From NCBI GenBank assembly GCA_021014325.1, contig CM037461.1, positions 9,701,501 through 9,765,500 of the forward strand: DNA of 64,000 nucleotides, written 5' to 3'. This stretch comes from Plazaster borealis. Its lineage: Eukaryota > Echinodermata > Asteroidea > Forcipulatida > Labidiasteridae. Position numbers and translations under genes: made by a program. The first letter of the stretch is position 1; the number at the start of each line of letters is the position of its first letter. The notes beneath the pieces were generated by a model. That model was not told the DNA's origin and ran no database searches. It worked only from the letters and a program-made list of their open reading frames with translations. Shown one piece after another: positions 11,554-23,252 of this stretch.

Positions 11554-12636
11554 TTATTCACATGCGAGATTGGCATTGATGCCATACAGAAGTTTGACTA
11601 CTTCTGATGGCACTTGTGTATCATCTGTGATATTAAGAAACACCCTTTGCAAGAAGGTCAGGGTGTTGGCAGCTTTCTTGCTATAGAACAAGTTGAACAC
11701 ATAGTGGACACCAACAGGCATCAACAGGCACATTGCGCAGAGAATGTCCTTAGTCTCGCATATCGTCTCCCCCTCAACGATGATGGAAGAATGTCCTTAG
11801 TCTCGCATATCGTATCCCCCTCAACGATGATGGAGAATGTGATGCCTTCATCCAGGACACTCAGAGGATGGTCCCCACTGTGTGTAATGCATGCACTTGG
11901 TTTTGTCATTTCCTGTAAATAAAAATAAAAGGAAAAACAAAAATATAAAGGACCCAATTTATGTATAATACTGATAGGTCGGAGAAGGTCCTGTCTTTTT
12001 TAAGAAAAAAAAAGAAAACTTACTCATGAACAAAAATTACATGCCAATGATAATTGAACTACATTTTAACATAGGAGGCTCTGAAGACATGAGTTTTTTT
12101 TACATTTTCCCAAAGCACAAAGTCCAGTAAAAGATGGATAAAAAAATGCTTAATTGAGCACTTTCTGACTTCAGTGAGACAAGAACGCACTGCTCTGGCA
12201 ATGAGTTCACCGAGGTTATTTTTGTAGTCTACGGCATGGATCAATATACCACTTCCAACAGCAACAAAGCATGAATGAAAAAATGAAGATGGAGGAGACG
12301 GGCATCAAACTGATTCTAATACCACAAAGAAGTGTTCACCTTACAATAACATGAGTTTGGAACATATTCAAGTTAGCTAAGCAGTTTGTTTGGTAGGAGA
12401 GAAACTGTAATATTGCCTAATCTTACACAATTAATTAGGCTTTTTATGAACAGAATATCTAGTTTAAGAATGTAAAATCTAAATCTGTATTAGCCTGTTC
12501 CTTAACAAAATCGAGAGAAGATAAAAGTACCATTGCAAAAATAAAAACAATACCTTGCTCTGAAGACACAGTACAGCCTCCAGTTTTTCGCCAAGAAGGA
12601 AGGGAATCACAATCAATGATGCATGTGACATCATTA
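11554..12636 (-). pseudogene. Spliced gene fragment of unknown family, exon duplicated internally
   Basis: Two exons are well supported. Exon 12554-12636 lies between TTTTTGTTTCAG and GTATTG and encodes DVTCIIDCDSLPSW. The terminal exon 11554-11912 has the acceptor TTTTTATTTACAG and the stop TAA at 11554-11556, and encodes GITFSIIVEGDTICETKDIL then YVFNLFYSKKAANTLTFLQR. A 47-bp tandem duplication (11741-11834) throws the terminal exon out of frame. Leaving out one copy gives 312 nt that stay open to the stop. Phases show that a middle exon is needed, and a candidate containing LIHAVDYKNNLGELIARAV lies at about 12160-12245. I do not recognise a function. Similar predicted proteins in aquatic animals are usually uncharacterised. 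Confidence 0.55.
11741..11834. repeat. 47-bp tandem duplication inside an exon
   Basis: Two adjacent 47-bp units starting AGAATGTCCTTAGTCTCG (11741 and 11788) differ at one base. Because 47 is not a multiple of three, the duplication shifts the reading frame of the exon around it. The near-identity implies a recent event or an assembly artefact. Confidence 0.85.
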
Positions 12637-13335
12637 CTGAAACAAAAATGAAAATGAAAATGCAAAGAGTTTAGTGTGCTGTAATAATAAAATGCGGTAT
12701 TAAGATGACAATTGAAGCCCGAGAAACCGGTGTAACACATGCATGCCTGTTCACATCAAGGGGCCACTTCAGATAAAATAATTTCAAAGTCTTGTTCGTC
12801 TTTGCACAGAGATAGGCATCCACCTATTTCCTCCAAACAGTACATCAACACGGTAAACAGATGAATATGCCCTACCCTTCAAAAGACTTGTACTGTTATG
12901 AACAAGTTAAGATTCTACAAATTTACATCATCACCTTAAATCTGTTAAAAAAAATTCCCCCCCCCTTCCCGAAACCTGTCAGCGAAGAAAATGATGACCA
13001 AGCTATATGCATACAATTGCCATGAATCACTGTAAACTAGGTACACTGAATGCATTACTCTGGACCAATTCATAATTGATTTTCATTATCATAAAACTGC
13101 ATGCGGTGGCAAAGCAAGGCTCCTCTAAGAGGGAGGGGCATAGCTATTTTTAAGGGGCAAGGTCAAATTCAATTTAAGGTCTAAAACAGGCAGGGTTAAG
13201 AACTAATTTTATATTGAGAGGCTATTGAGAGGACCAACCTATTGTACAATAAGAGAAGCAAACTGAAAAAAAAATACCCCAAAACCCAAATAAATTGAAA
13301 CAAAAAATACAAAACATGGTTCTTACAGCCCTACT
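12637..13335. other. Spacer and junction to the polymerase pseudogene
   Basis: Nothing recognised. The polymerase similarity stops abruptly near 13335, so the missing polymerase C-terminus was lost or displaced at this boundary. A C-run lies at about 12955. Confidence 0.35.
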
Positions 13336-13933
13336 AATGTACTCGTCGGACAGCTTGCTGTAGAAAGCTTCCTTCGGAGGGAGACCTGGCTCTTCAAACC
13401 TTTCCCAAGAGTCCATGTACTCGTACAGGTAGACACCCTTGCCCAACAAAAGATTGCGCCTTTCTTTACATGGCTCGTACTGAGCCGTTATGTGGAAAGA
13501 CTCTGGCGGGTTGGCTGCTACTAACTTGTCAAGAGAGAACAGCAAGAACTGGACGCTGTCGATAAATCGGAGCTGACCGAGGGAGAAGCTGATGTATTTC
13601 TCGGTGTTGTTTTGGATGCAGGAAATCTTACCCTGTACCTTGGAAATAGCCTGCATCAAGAGGTGAGAATCATAGCCCCGCAAATTGTGGAAGACCACTG
13701 GTATGGTTGTGGTTTTAGGGCTCAGCCACAGCTTCAGGTTGCAGGCGTTGTGTGCGCCACCTCTGTAGTTTCCAGTGATATGACAGTGGTCGCGAACAGT
13801 ATCCCCTCAAGTGGTTTCTCACACCCGTGGCAGGTGGTAGCTGTCTTAAAAGCCCGCCGGTCTTTAGGGGTCATCTTCATTGCTTTAGGGTTGGCTAGTA
13901 CCGCTTTGATCTTTCGCTCCTCATCCTGGATTG

Positions 13934-14807
13934 CCTTTACAGAGATGCCAACATACACGATTTGGGCGTAGAAAATACGATTTTGAGCCGTGAATACGCC
14001 GCTACGATAATCTTCAATTAAATACGATAAACAAGCCGCCCAGTGTAAATGTAGTTACGAACAATGTATCATGATAAAAACTAATACTAAAAGTATTTAT
14101 AAAATAAAAAACTATAACGAATGTTGACTGCTGCCGCGTGGTTAAAAGCGATGAGCGGCGCCGAATTCACACGCGGTTTGGCGCTTATTTAGGAGGTACC
14201 AATCCCATAAACTATCGCACTCAGGATTTGCCTACCCGACACACGCGTAGCACAGAGCACACACTGAGCCGCAAGGCTCCTTGTACAGCATACATTCTAC
14301 AGTCGCTTTTGTAGAGACTGGTTCCGCATTTTTTTTTTAACGCTTTACGACTGTGGGATGCGGCGGCAAACAGACCCTGTGATAACTTTTATCTGAAATG
14401 CAATTCGCAAGTTCAGCGCGCGCCGTCGTAGAGTTTGTTTGAAACATCGCGATCGCTGCAGCGATCAACTATAAAGGTGACAACAAGAAAATATTTCATC
14501 GATCGCAATGGAGGCCAAGATCTGATGAAAACTGTCGATAAAAATAAGAATGCAGTGGGTGGAAATGGAATTGGTTGGACAGGCCAATTGACGAAACTGC
14601 TCTTGCTGAAGTCGTTTGAAGACTTGACTGGCCTGCTGCTGTGGTCAGGTGGTGTGACGTATTTTTTTATTACTATTTTGCTGTGCAAACGTGAGCATTA
14701 TTCATTTGAATAAACAATGGGACAGAAACTACAGCATTTTGTTGAATTTAGTTGGAAAGGGTTCTCTTCATGCACAAGCTAGTGCAAATTGCGGTCCGAT
14801 ACAAAAA

Positions 14808-14856
<49 letters not shown>

Positions 14857-15065
14857 CTGAGAATACAAGTCTTAATTGTTAGACCTCTAGAGCAGGCCGC
14901 TTTGCAATAAGTTATTTTCGCTGAAAATATTAGTTTATATCATAAATGTCATAATTTTCCTCTTTTTACGACTCGGTGAGTTTTATGCCTGACTTGCAAC
15001 TTAAGTTTTAAGTGCTCGGCGGTGCTACTCTTTTTGGGAATTCAATGTTGGCATCTCTGCCTTTA
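13934..15065. repeat. 6-bp target-site duplication CCTTTA around hAT-like copy 2
   Basis: CCTTTA occurs at 13934-13939 and 15060-15065, exactly abutting the inverted repeats. Taking out the element and one copy of CCTTTA leaves the polymerase frame open, which confirms the boundaries independently. Confidence 0.9.
13940..15059. mobile_element. hAT-like non-autonomous DNA transposon, copy 2 (inside polymerase)
   Basis: This 1120-bp copy has the inverted repeats CAGAGATGCCAACAT and ATGTTGGCATCTCTG in perfect complementarity. It matches copy 1 (1591-2697) almost throughout. Differences are scattered substitutions, small indels and a much longer poly(T) near 14808-14851. The high identity means both inserted fairly recently relative to the decayed polymerase. 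No complete transposase is encoded, so an autonomous partner elsewhere must have moved them. Confidence 0.9.
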
Positions 15066-16229
15066 AGAAGTGCTCCGCCGCGTCAGGTCCTCGGTATTCT
15101 ACGGGTAGTTCTGCCTGTCCATCGCAGCGAACGACTACATAGCAATAGCTACAAGTCTCGTGGTGCTGCGTCTTCCGCGTGTTGCTCTTCGTGGGGTCAA
15201 GCTCGGGCCCCTCTACCTTTGTAGTTAGAGCCTCAAAGTCGGCGTAGATAATAAAAAGGGCGGAAAACTGCTTGTGGTAGTCTTTAAAGGTCAGCTTATT
15301 TTTTCCCTCTTCTGGCATCTCTACCCTCACTGCCGTCTGACCGATCCCACAGCATTCAGGCTTGTGAGCTTCTAGGAGGTCTTCTCTCGAGTACCCATGG
15401 AGGCATCTCTCACAAAAGTGCTTACGATGCTGGTGCTTGTTTTCTTGGTAGAGAAGACGGTTTAGGTTTTTGACCCAAGTGTAGTGAAACTTGCCTGCTT
15501 TCTCGATCAGCAAGAGGTTAATCCTGAGCATGTCCATGGGCTGTTTGCTTAGCCCGTGGACGATAACACCCTTATCACAGCCAAATATGTTGATAGCTAG
15601 GTTGTTTTGTTTTTCAACCTTCTGGATCTGAGAGTAGGGAGTAGGAGCCTTGATCCCCGTGAAATCTAGACCATCATTAGTGGGATATCAGGAAGGCCTA
15701 TCCGTGTTGGCTCTGACGGAGAAGAGAGCAGACCGTAAGGACCATCTCAGGCAGTGATCATCGTTGTTCTTCACGTTGATGAACGCCTTCTTGCTTCTCA
15801 CCGCTGCGGGCAGTGGAATGTATAAGCCGCCCCTCAAAGGCTGGTACCGAGCAATGTTAAGCCACAGCATCTCCACTCGGTCAACCATCCACCCGAGCCC
15901 CTTTGAGTAAATTTTTCAAGTGTCTCTTGGATGCAGGGGAAAGCCCTGTCTAGTGCCTCATTAATATCGTTAGCCTGCAAAACAGACTCTTGGTTGTGGC
16001 GGAGCACGGGATCAGTGTATTCCTCACTCCCATCAGGGTTGTCTTTCCGAAGTTGAAGCTTGAGAGCCAGCTGAAACTTAATACCATTAAGAGCTTTAAG
16101 CTCTTCCACAAGTTTTCGGTAAATCTGGGGGCGCACATCGTCCAAAAAGGCTCTGGGGTCTGCGCTAAGGAGATGCCCTTTAGGCACGAACATCTCCCAA
16201 CCCCGCAGATATCTCCCGACAACCCATTG

Positions 16230-16560
16230 TAGTGGGGGGGCCCATGTACTTTCGTTGAAATTTCTTGTTAATTTATGGCAACCATTATAAATCCAATCAA
16301 AATGGTGACAGTAACAAAAAAAAATGATGTTGCCATTTTTTCAAATAGGTTTCAGTGACCTTTACACGAGGTCAAAGGTCAAAGGTCAAAGGTCACTTTT
16401 GCACTGTTTTCTTCCTATTATTGCCCGTAACTTTCTAACCCTGCCTTAAAACAGAAACAAACTCGGTCATTTACCTATGTCTAATCAGAGATCATAATAG
16501 TTGAAGGGAAAAAAATAAGTAAAACTTCTATAGTTTCCATGGCAACCGTTTATCTGACCT
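16230..16560 (+). repeat. Left terminal inverted repeat of the Academ-like element
   Basis: Ordered landmarks from the end inward are the G-run, GTTGAAATTTC (about 16254), four AGGTCA half-sites (16369-16395) and the X-box-like GTTTCCATGGCAAC (16533-16546). The right repeat carries the same landmarks in reverse complement at nearly the same distances (303 versus 311 bp to the X-box). Confidence 0.75.
16369..16395 (+). promoter_or_regulatory. Four AGGTCA half-sites spaced by one base (DR1 array)
   Basis: AGGTCA occurs at 16369, 16376, 16383 and 16390, each separated by a single A, which is the DR1 layout bound by RXR/HNF4-class nuclear receptors. The opposite end of the element has three TGACCT half-sites at 23080-23099. 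Conservation in both terminal repeats suggests a role for the transposon (transposase or promoter binding) rather than chance. Receptor binding is not shown. Confidence 0.5.
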
Positions 16561-17060
16561 TGGAACAGTGGATTTTTACATTATTTTGCTTTTTAAGAAT
16601 GTTTTTGCACAGCTTGTTTTGACATTCTTGCATAAAAGGAGTATTTGAATTGTCAAAAAATAAACAAAAAATATGGAATTCAAAATGGCCACCATGTGCT
16701 GTGGCCATCTTGGATTTGTTTGTTTTAAGTCCATTTGCATGAGGGATATGGGAACATTTTAACGCTGAATTTGATTGAGTCTTGTGAACATGCCTGCTTC
16801 TTTCTTATTGTACTTATCTTTTTGTTTTTGCGCATGGATTTAGAAATATTGCTAAACCTCAACACTTTGTTCTTGGCTGCTTTGAGCCTTGCTGTCATTG
16901 AACTTTTTATGTTCACAAGACTTACATATTGTCTGAATTCATAAGCAAACCCAACATTGAGAGTTCGGAACAGGACAACACCTTCTGTTGAAATGATTGT
17001 AAAATCTAGTGGGATATCAGTTTGGATTTTGCAAACTAATACCTCAAAACAATTGTGTCG

Positions 17061-20000
17061 TTCTTATAGTAGAGGATCACTGTCGTCATCATCACCATCT
17101 TCTTCAAGACCAAGGAGATTATCATTGACATTGCAGCACATCTCCTCATCTGCCCCACATGCACACATCTCAGAGCAATGCAGATTCTGTGATTTACATG
17201 AGCAATGTGATTGGCAGTTGCTCTTCTTACAACCACATTTTATTAAATGTATCACATTTGATGGAGCAGGTAGCTCTTGAGTTGGGATGGGCACTACTAC
17301 ATCTCCCTCAATTTTCCAGCCATAATCAGTGGCTGGTGGTAGCTCTGGGTGAGGGATGTCATCGTGGTACGAGACCATAGCCTGGTAATGCGCTCGAGCA
17401 ATTGCCTCTTTAAAAGCTCCTCGTGTTGGTGGTAGCCGCTGAGATTCCAACTTTTTTTGTAAATAGCTTCCATCTTAGCTCAGAAACATTGGAAAGAGCT
17501 GTACCTGGCTCATACTGTTGACAAACAAAAGCTTCTATGGTCTCTTCTGTTGTAGCCGTTAAATTTCTGGAGGCTCCAAGGGCTGCAAATGCATGTACCA
17601 CCTCATCAGAGCTAGTATTGAGTACCTGCCAACACTTCAGCTTCCCTTTCCCGGCAAACCTGCCTGTTTGGTCAGCTCCAGTAAAAGCATGAAAGCCTGG
17701 TAAGGCAGCAGCTTTGGCAGCACCAAGGGCATTGACTATAGGTGCAAGAGCTATCTCACGTCTTTTACTTCCTGTTCCAGTAACGAAAAAGCAATCACGA
17801 CACATTTGATGGTACCGTCTGATCAATAGAACAAGAACATCAGTGTCTGGAGACTGAATGTACAACTGAGTCGCTCCTCGCCGAACTGCATCCAGACAAT
17901 GAAGTACTATTCTCGTATCAGCTTCTTCATGTGAGCTGTAAAGCTGGCGCACATCTAAATGGTTAGAGTAAACCTCCTGCCGTGAAGTAACAATGAGGGT
18001 TTCGGACCTCGTCTCAAAATGTAGGAGGGCTTTCTGAGCAAAGTAAACAGTTAACTCATCCTTGGTTTTGATACTAGACAGGAATTGCTTGACCGATATT
18101 TTTCCTATTGGGGTGCTATCTTCCACGTGGTATGTCGTAGCTATCTTTCCACCCTGGCGTCTCTTCCATGTGGCCTCCTAAGAGAGTTGCAAACATCGTA
18201 TCTGTCAAAAACAAGGTGTACCTCATCATAGCCTTTGGTCTTAATATCAATCGTTGCGGTGAAATTGTCAGCCCAATCTCTGCAATTCTTGATCCCTACA
18301 GGCTTTCCCATTGACTGTACAACAGCCATACCATCTATGACTGTGACTTTCTTGGGCAGCTGAAGGATATTAGTTGTTTGACATTTTGCTTCCTGATCAA
18401 TTTCTTTAGTTGTGTTGTTAGAAAGATCATCAACAATATCAGCATGCGTGCAAACAGTGTACGGTCATCTCTAAACTCCACAACTCTGTCTGCCAGCTTA
18501 TGTTTCACTGTCTTCCGTGTACTTTTCCACATTTTTAGTTGAACCTTTTTCATTTTTCTCCACACACTGACCGTAGAATTTCTGATGCGCTCCTCAACAT
18601 GTGTTTTGTACTTCTGCTGACCAATCTCATCCTGACTGCACACATCATTTTGAACTTGCAAAGGCATGACGACTTTTGTGATGATGTTTATGAGGTCTTC
18701 TCCTTGATACGTCATTGGATTTGTGGATGATGTTATTACCCTTTTCAGTTTATGGATGTTTTCTTCCTGCCGTGACCAAACAGCTGTTGAACACTCATGA
18801 TGTACCCTCCGCCCAGCTGTCGGAGACCCAGCCATCTGATGTGCTTCTTCTGCAAGCCTAGCTAGCTCTGGGGCGGTTAGGAAAACCTCTCGCGAGCACT
18901 AGCATTCTGGGTTATGCCAACAAGACCTCCAGTGACCTTCATGATTCTATTGATGTGTTCGAGAGCATGATCTACACCAACAGCACAGAATGGTGTTTGG
19001 TTCTTTTTGACAGTGAAGTTTCCAGCCATGAACTCTTGATGTATTTCAGGATCGGTAGTTTCCAATGAATGCATCTCTGCAAGATACAGTGGCACAAGCC
19101 TGGCATATTTCTGCTTGTCATGTGCAAAAAATATTTGCACAGCTCATCCAGAGAAGCAAGATGTAGTTCCCAATTGCCATCTCTGGTTGCTCGGATAAAT
19201 GAATATATAAGCATGACCATCCTCATGTAACGTCGCACAAATTTAAAGAGTGGGTTTCTGGCTTCTTTCATCTCGTCAAACTGTGTCATGGTCTCAAGAA
19301 CTTTGTTAAACTCAAGAGTGGCTACCATGTTCTCTTGCTCTTCGATCATCTCAGTTCGATTGTACTGTGCACAACCTTTGGCAACACGTTCTGCAGAATA
19401 TACACATGGGTCCCTTAGGTGGGGGAAAGTCTTGAACAATTCATCTATGTAGAGGTCATAGAGGGCTTGGACTGTGGTGATGTGTGCTTCTAAAGCTCTC
19501 TTCATATGCTTTGCCTGAAGGATTTGTCGTGTAGTTGTGGGACCATAAATATCTGCTTCACTCCAAGCTTCATCCAGACCACTCTCTTCTATGACACTTC
19601 CTGCTGCTCTAAGTGCGGCCATCACAGTGTGCATCTCACCTAGACGTAACACCCATTTCCCCTTGCAGTCACCTCTACTCATCTCAAGTTGCTTTGCTCT
19701 CTCATACAAGGCCATATCCAATGTGATAACTGTCTTCTTGTTGGGTCCTAAGACCATACGGTTAATATGTTGAGTTTGCTTTAAGACTGTCAACAAAGTC
19801 TGCCATTCATGGGCCGGCGCCGCTACTAGAGGGAGTGCAGCAACTTCTGTGAGAGGCTTTTCGGAGGCTAAGATAGAGTTGTAGGCAGTCCAGGTTGGGA
19901 TACTGTACTTTGTAGTGTTGCTGCTGGATTGATTTGTCATTGGACCTTCCATTCGGCTGGTAGAGTTATCACTATCAGCGTCTTGGGATGCATCGCTAGT

Positions 20001-21862
20001 AAATTGGTCACCTTCATGTGGTTGCTCTAGAGATATGTCCATGGATTCACCGTCATCAACTTCAAAAGTGCGTGCAACCGTGCGTGACATCAACCACACA
20101 GAATCCAGTTTGTGAAACGGCTTCAGAACATCTTTCACTGCCCCAGACTTAAACCCAGCAAATGTGGGATTTTTGACAACTTGCGTGTTTGGTTTTGAGC
20201 AGGAGACAAAGTTGTAAGTTGTCGGGTTCGTCAAAGAGCGATCTCTGGCCTTGCCATGTAGCCTCAGTTTGCTGCTGCGGGTGTCTTCATTGAGTTCATG
20301 CCGTTGATAAAGTGCAGTGGCAGTGGCATGGAGTGTCCGTTTCCCATCAGGTGTGTCTTCGTTGAAGTCACTGTTGTCTATTGCAAAGAAGATGAAGGCC
20401 CCCTTTTTCATAGTTGACGGTAGGTATCCTCCCTGTGCCTTATTGGCTTCTATGACAGAGCTTGCCAGTTGTGTCTCCAATCTAAGAATTCGACTGTAAT
20501 CAACAGACAGGCCGAAGCTGTGCAGGAACTGTACAAGCTTTTTACTTCTGGTGGATTGGTGGACTGCAATTCCAACAGCAAGGGACTGAGGCCACTCTAA
20601 TCGATGTCGAAAGGGCGCTTCTGTATCAACTGGTTGGTAAATGACCTGACGCTTTGATTTGAAGGAGTACATAATGTTTTGGCTTATGGATAAAACATCA
20701 TTGTGAACAGCTGCAGAACGCACTTCAGTCTTTAAACTCTTGGTCGGTCCTTTCAGTACCCATCTTAAGAAAGAGTACAGAGCATTTGGTACATTTTCTT
20801 CAGCATCACTTTCACTTAAACTTCCATGGATGTTTTCTACGTTCTTTGATTGCTTTTCGCAGGATAGAGGCACTCTGGTGATTGATGTCCTTTTCAGCAG
20901 TCATTGCATCTTCAATAACAGCATCCCGTACAGAAGTGGAGAAAACAACCTCACTTTCATTCCTGCGTTTTGGTTGCATGAAGTGAATGTTGTCTATGTG
21001 TGAATTTAGTTTCTTCTTCATATCACGGTTACAATGCACATTATGTGCACCATTTTTCTGGAGAATACTTGCATAAGCCACTCGTAAGTCTGCCATGCTG
21101 ACTGGACCATCTTTCAGGAGATTCCTCACGAGGCAAATGAATTCAATATCTGATGCGATGATGCCCACATTAGTTTCCCCTCTTAAATGTGACTGGGCAG
21201 TATCATTTCTGCCTCGTTTTGGTGCACGCTGTACATGCTTCACCCAGCATGACAAGTGATACTTCACATCAATAGCATGAGCATCAGCTTCACTTATGGC
21301 TGCACTGAGGTGGACCTTCCATGTTTGGTTGTCACTCTCTCTCACTGCTGGTCACCTGCATTGAAGGTTGACACTTCATGAATATCTTGACCAGCGGTGT
21401 TTTACTGACAGAAGAAGCACTTATTTTTCTGGAGAGGAGCCGTCGATGAACGAGTGAAAGGGGTGTCCTTTCCAATTTCAGACACTACATTTGAAGCACT
21501 TTCCCCAATTGAAAAATCAGTCGATGGTCGACCACATCTTTTTTGAAGTTTGGAGGATCTACCTGCTTACAAGCTTTCTCGTACCTCACCCTAGCACGTT
21601 CAAGATGACCACTGTGGCAAGTCATACTGTAGCATGTACGATGCCAGAAGGCATTATTGGTCTTTAGTTTAGTGCCTGTCATTTGGGATAGTCTGTTGTT
21701 GATCTCGGGATATACACCATCGCCATACTGTCCTTGTTTTGAACAAAAGTCAAAAATCTTGAATATGCGTCTACTGATGGTTGTCCTACAAGTCCTGTGG
21801 TATTTTTTTCCAATCTTAGTAGCGCTAGCAGCAGTGCTCTGTTCGCCCTCCATATTTCTCAA
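17061..21862 (-). pseudogene. Academ-like transposase/nuclease protein, frameshifted
   Basis: Reading from 21862 downward, the N-terminus has paired Cys/His motifs (HRTCRTT, FWHRTCYSMTCHSGHLERA, then KCFFCQ and HEVSTF at about 21400). Next comes a conserved FFAIDNSDFNEDTPDGK (about 20375) whose aspartates may belong to a catalytic core. A long helical middle follows. The C-terminal nuclease-like domain has FDRYD (about 18206), HEEADTR (about 17931), SPDTDVLVL (about 17850) and TGADQTGRFAGKGK (17682-17641). The tail is cysteine-rich (CGCKKSNCQSHCSC, about 17190). The acidic motifs line up in order with those of FEN1/XPG nucleases, including the helix-hairpin glycines, so a PIN/XPG fold is inferred. 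At least six frame changes split it (for example near 18883 and 18133), so it is inactive. Confidence 0.75.
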
Positions 21863-22860
21863 ATGTGTAAAATTGCTAAAATAAACAAATATAAGCAGGA
21901 AAGATAAATGTTAACAAAGTTGAACAACCAAAAAACTGGATTAAAATACTTAAAAAGACATTATTTTTTGTTTTTCTTTATTAAGTCCATTGCAACATCA
22001 AACAGCAGTCCATGACTCCTTAAGAGTAAGTTGGAGATCGATAACATGTCAGATGGCATAACTTTAAATCGTATATTTTGTTTATGGAGTAAACACTTTT
22101 AAATAAATAGATTTCTTCAGGCTGACAGGCTAAAGCACTAATTCACACACTGATCTGAATATTATCATGTTGGCTGCTGTACAGAAAACATAGTGGGATA
22201 AACTATTTTCCAAAATGACCAACCCTCCGAAGATTTTTTTTTTTTTTTTTTTTTAAATACACAGTTTTACAAATCCTTTTCGTGAGGTTAAACATTGAAA
22301 TAATTATTTCAAATATTACAATTTTCTCACTTTTATTACAAACTAGTTAAGACCATAAAATAGTAGTATATGAAGTGTCAACTCACCTTCAAAGCTGCAT
22401 GTAGAAGCCAACTCTACTTGTTTGCACATTTGATGACAAAGTAGAAAACAGCTTAATTAAACACCCATTGTTTTAACTTCCAATGTTTAAGTTAAACCGC
22501 CATTTTGAAGAGCGCCCTCAATTAACCAAACAGCGCCTCCAAGAGTTATGTTTAAGTTAACAAATGTTCACATAATTTCATGAGCAATTTCTACACCCTT
22601 TAAATAAGTTATGAAAATGAAAATTAGCTTGTTTTTGGGGGAGGAATGCAGCTTAGCATTATTTCACTTCAATTATAACCCAACAGTTCATAGTTGATAG
22701 GCCTGCAAGGCTTGTCATTCATTTTGCATTGATTCCACGAGAAACTACAGTAAAGGTTGCCATTTTGCATAGCAATTACATTCTTTTATAAAGGAATTGA
22801 AGTATGCATATCATTATTGTACTCCTGTAAAAATGTAGGCCAACTAATTTTATTGAGTTA
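21863..22860. other. 5' flank of the Academ-like gene
   Basis: AT-rich non-coding sequence inside the transposon, between its gene and its right terminal repeat, with a poly(T) run at about 22236-22254. No promoter motif is clear. Confidence 0.4.
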
Positions 22861-22927
22861 AAATGAGCAAAATGAAATTGGTACAAATTAGGTTTATAAA
22901 AAGGGGTTTAAAATAAGAATTGCTCAT

Positions 22928-23252
22928 GTTTCCATGGCAACGGAAGACATTATATATTATTTTAAGTATGTTAATATGACTTCTACAAATTTAGGGCAAA
23001 CAAATTACCAGTTTTGGAAGCAATAAAAAGGTGACATGGACCATAAATGGGCAACATAATAGTGACAAAATTACAAAAGTGACCTATGACCTTTGACCTC
23101 AGGTAAAGGTCACTGAAACATTTTTTTTTAAATGGCAACATAAGATTTCTTGTTCTTACAGCTACTAAGAAGGCATTTTTTATGGTTGCCAAAAATTAAC
23201 ATGAAATTTCAACGGGACCCCTATTTATGATACATAGGCCCCCCCCCCACTA
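22928..23252 (-). repeat. Right terminal inverted repeat of the Academ-like element
   Basis: It mirrors the left repeat, with GTTTCCATGGCAAC (22928-22941), TGACCT half-sites (23080-23099), GAAATTTCAAC (23203-23213) and CCCCCCCACTA at the tip. It carries about 15 extra bases near the tip relative to the left copy. Confidence 0.75.

Larger units (their letters stand above)
13336..16229 (-). pseudogene. Polinton/Maverick-type protein-primed DNA polymerase B (N-terminal half, interrupted)
   Basis: This family replicates Polinton/adintovirus-like elements by protein-primed synthesis. Reading down the minus strand, an N-terminal region (MFVPKGHLLSADPRAF, about 16193) leads to the Exo I motif YADFEAL (about 15250). 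After the transposon at 13940-15059 comes a CxxC...HCH-type zinc/HNH-like segment (CHGCEKPLEG, about 13830; RDHCHITG, about 13795), then the Exo II motif FHNLRGYDSHL (about 13690). The polymerase domain (palm, DTD) is absent, because similarity ends near 13335. Further breaks are a frameshift near 15893, a TGA at about 15685-15687 and a frameshift near 13803. The N-terminus continues at 23253-23325 beyond the 7-kb insertion. This is an old mobile-element or viral relic, not a host polymerase. Confidence 0.85.
16230..23252 (-). mobile_element. Academ-like DNA transposon, 7.0 kb, with long terminal inverted repeats
   Basis: The element begins TAGTGGGGGGG and ends CCCCCCCACTA and is flanked by the 3-bp duplication TTG (16227-16229 and 23253-23255). 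The outer ~320 bp at each end are degenerate inverted copies. Each holds GTTGAAATTTC, clustered AGGTCA half-sites and GTTTCCATGGCAAC in the same order. The single large minus-strand gene inside combines Cys-rich N-terminal motifs with an XPG/FEN-like nuclease-type C-terminus. From general knowledge, the Academ superfamily has 3-4-bp duplications, a cysteine-rich zinc finger and an XPG-type nuclease, which fits. It inserted into the polymerase pseudogene, whose frame is open across the deduced empty site. Confidence 0.75.
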
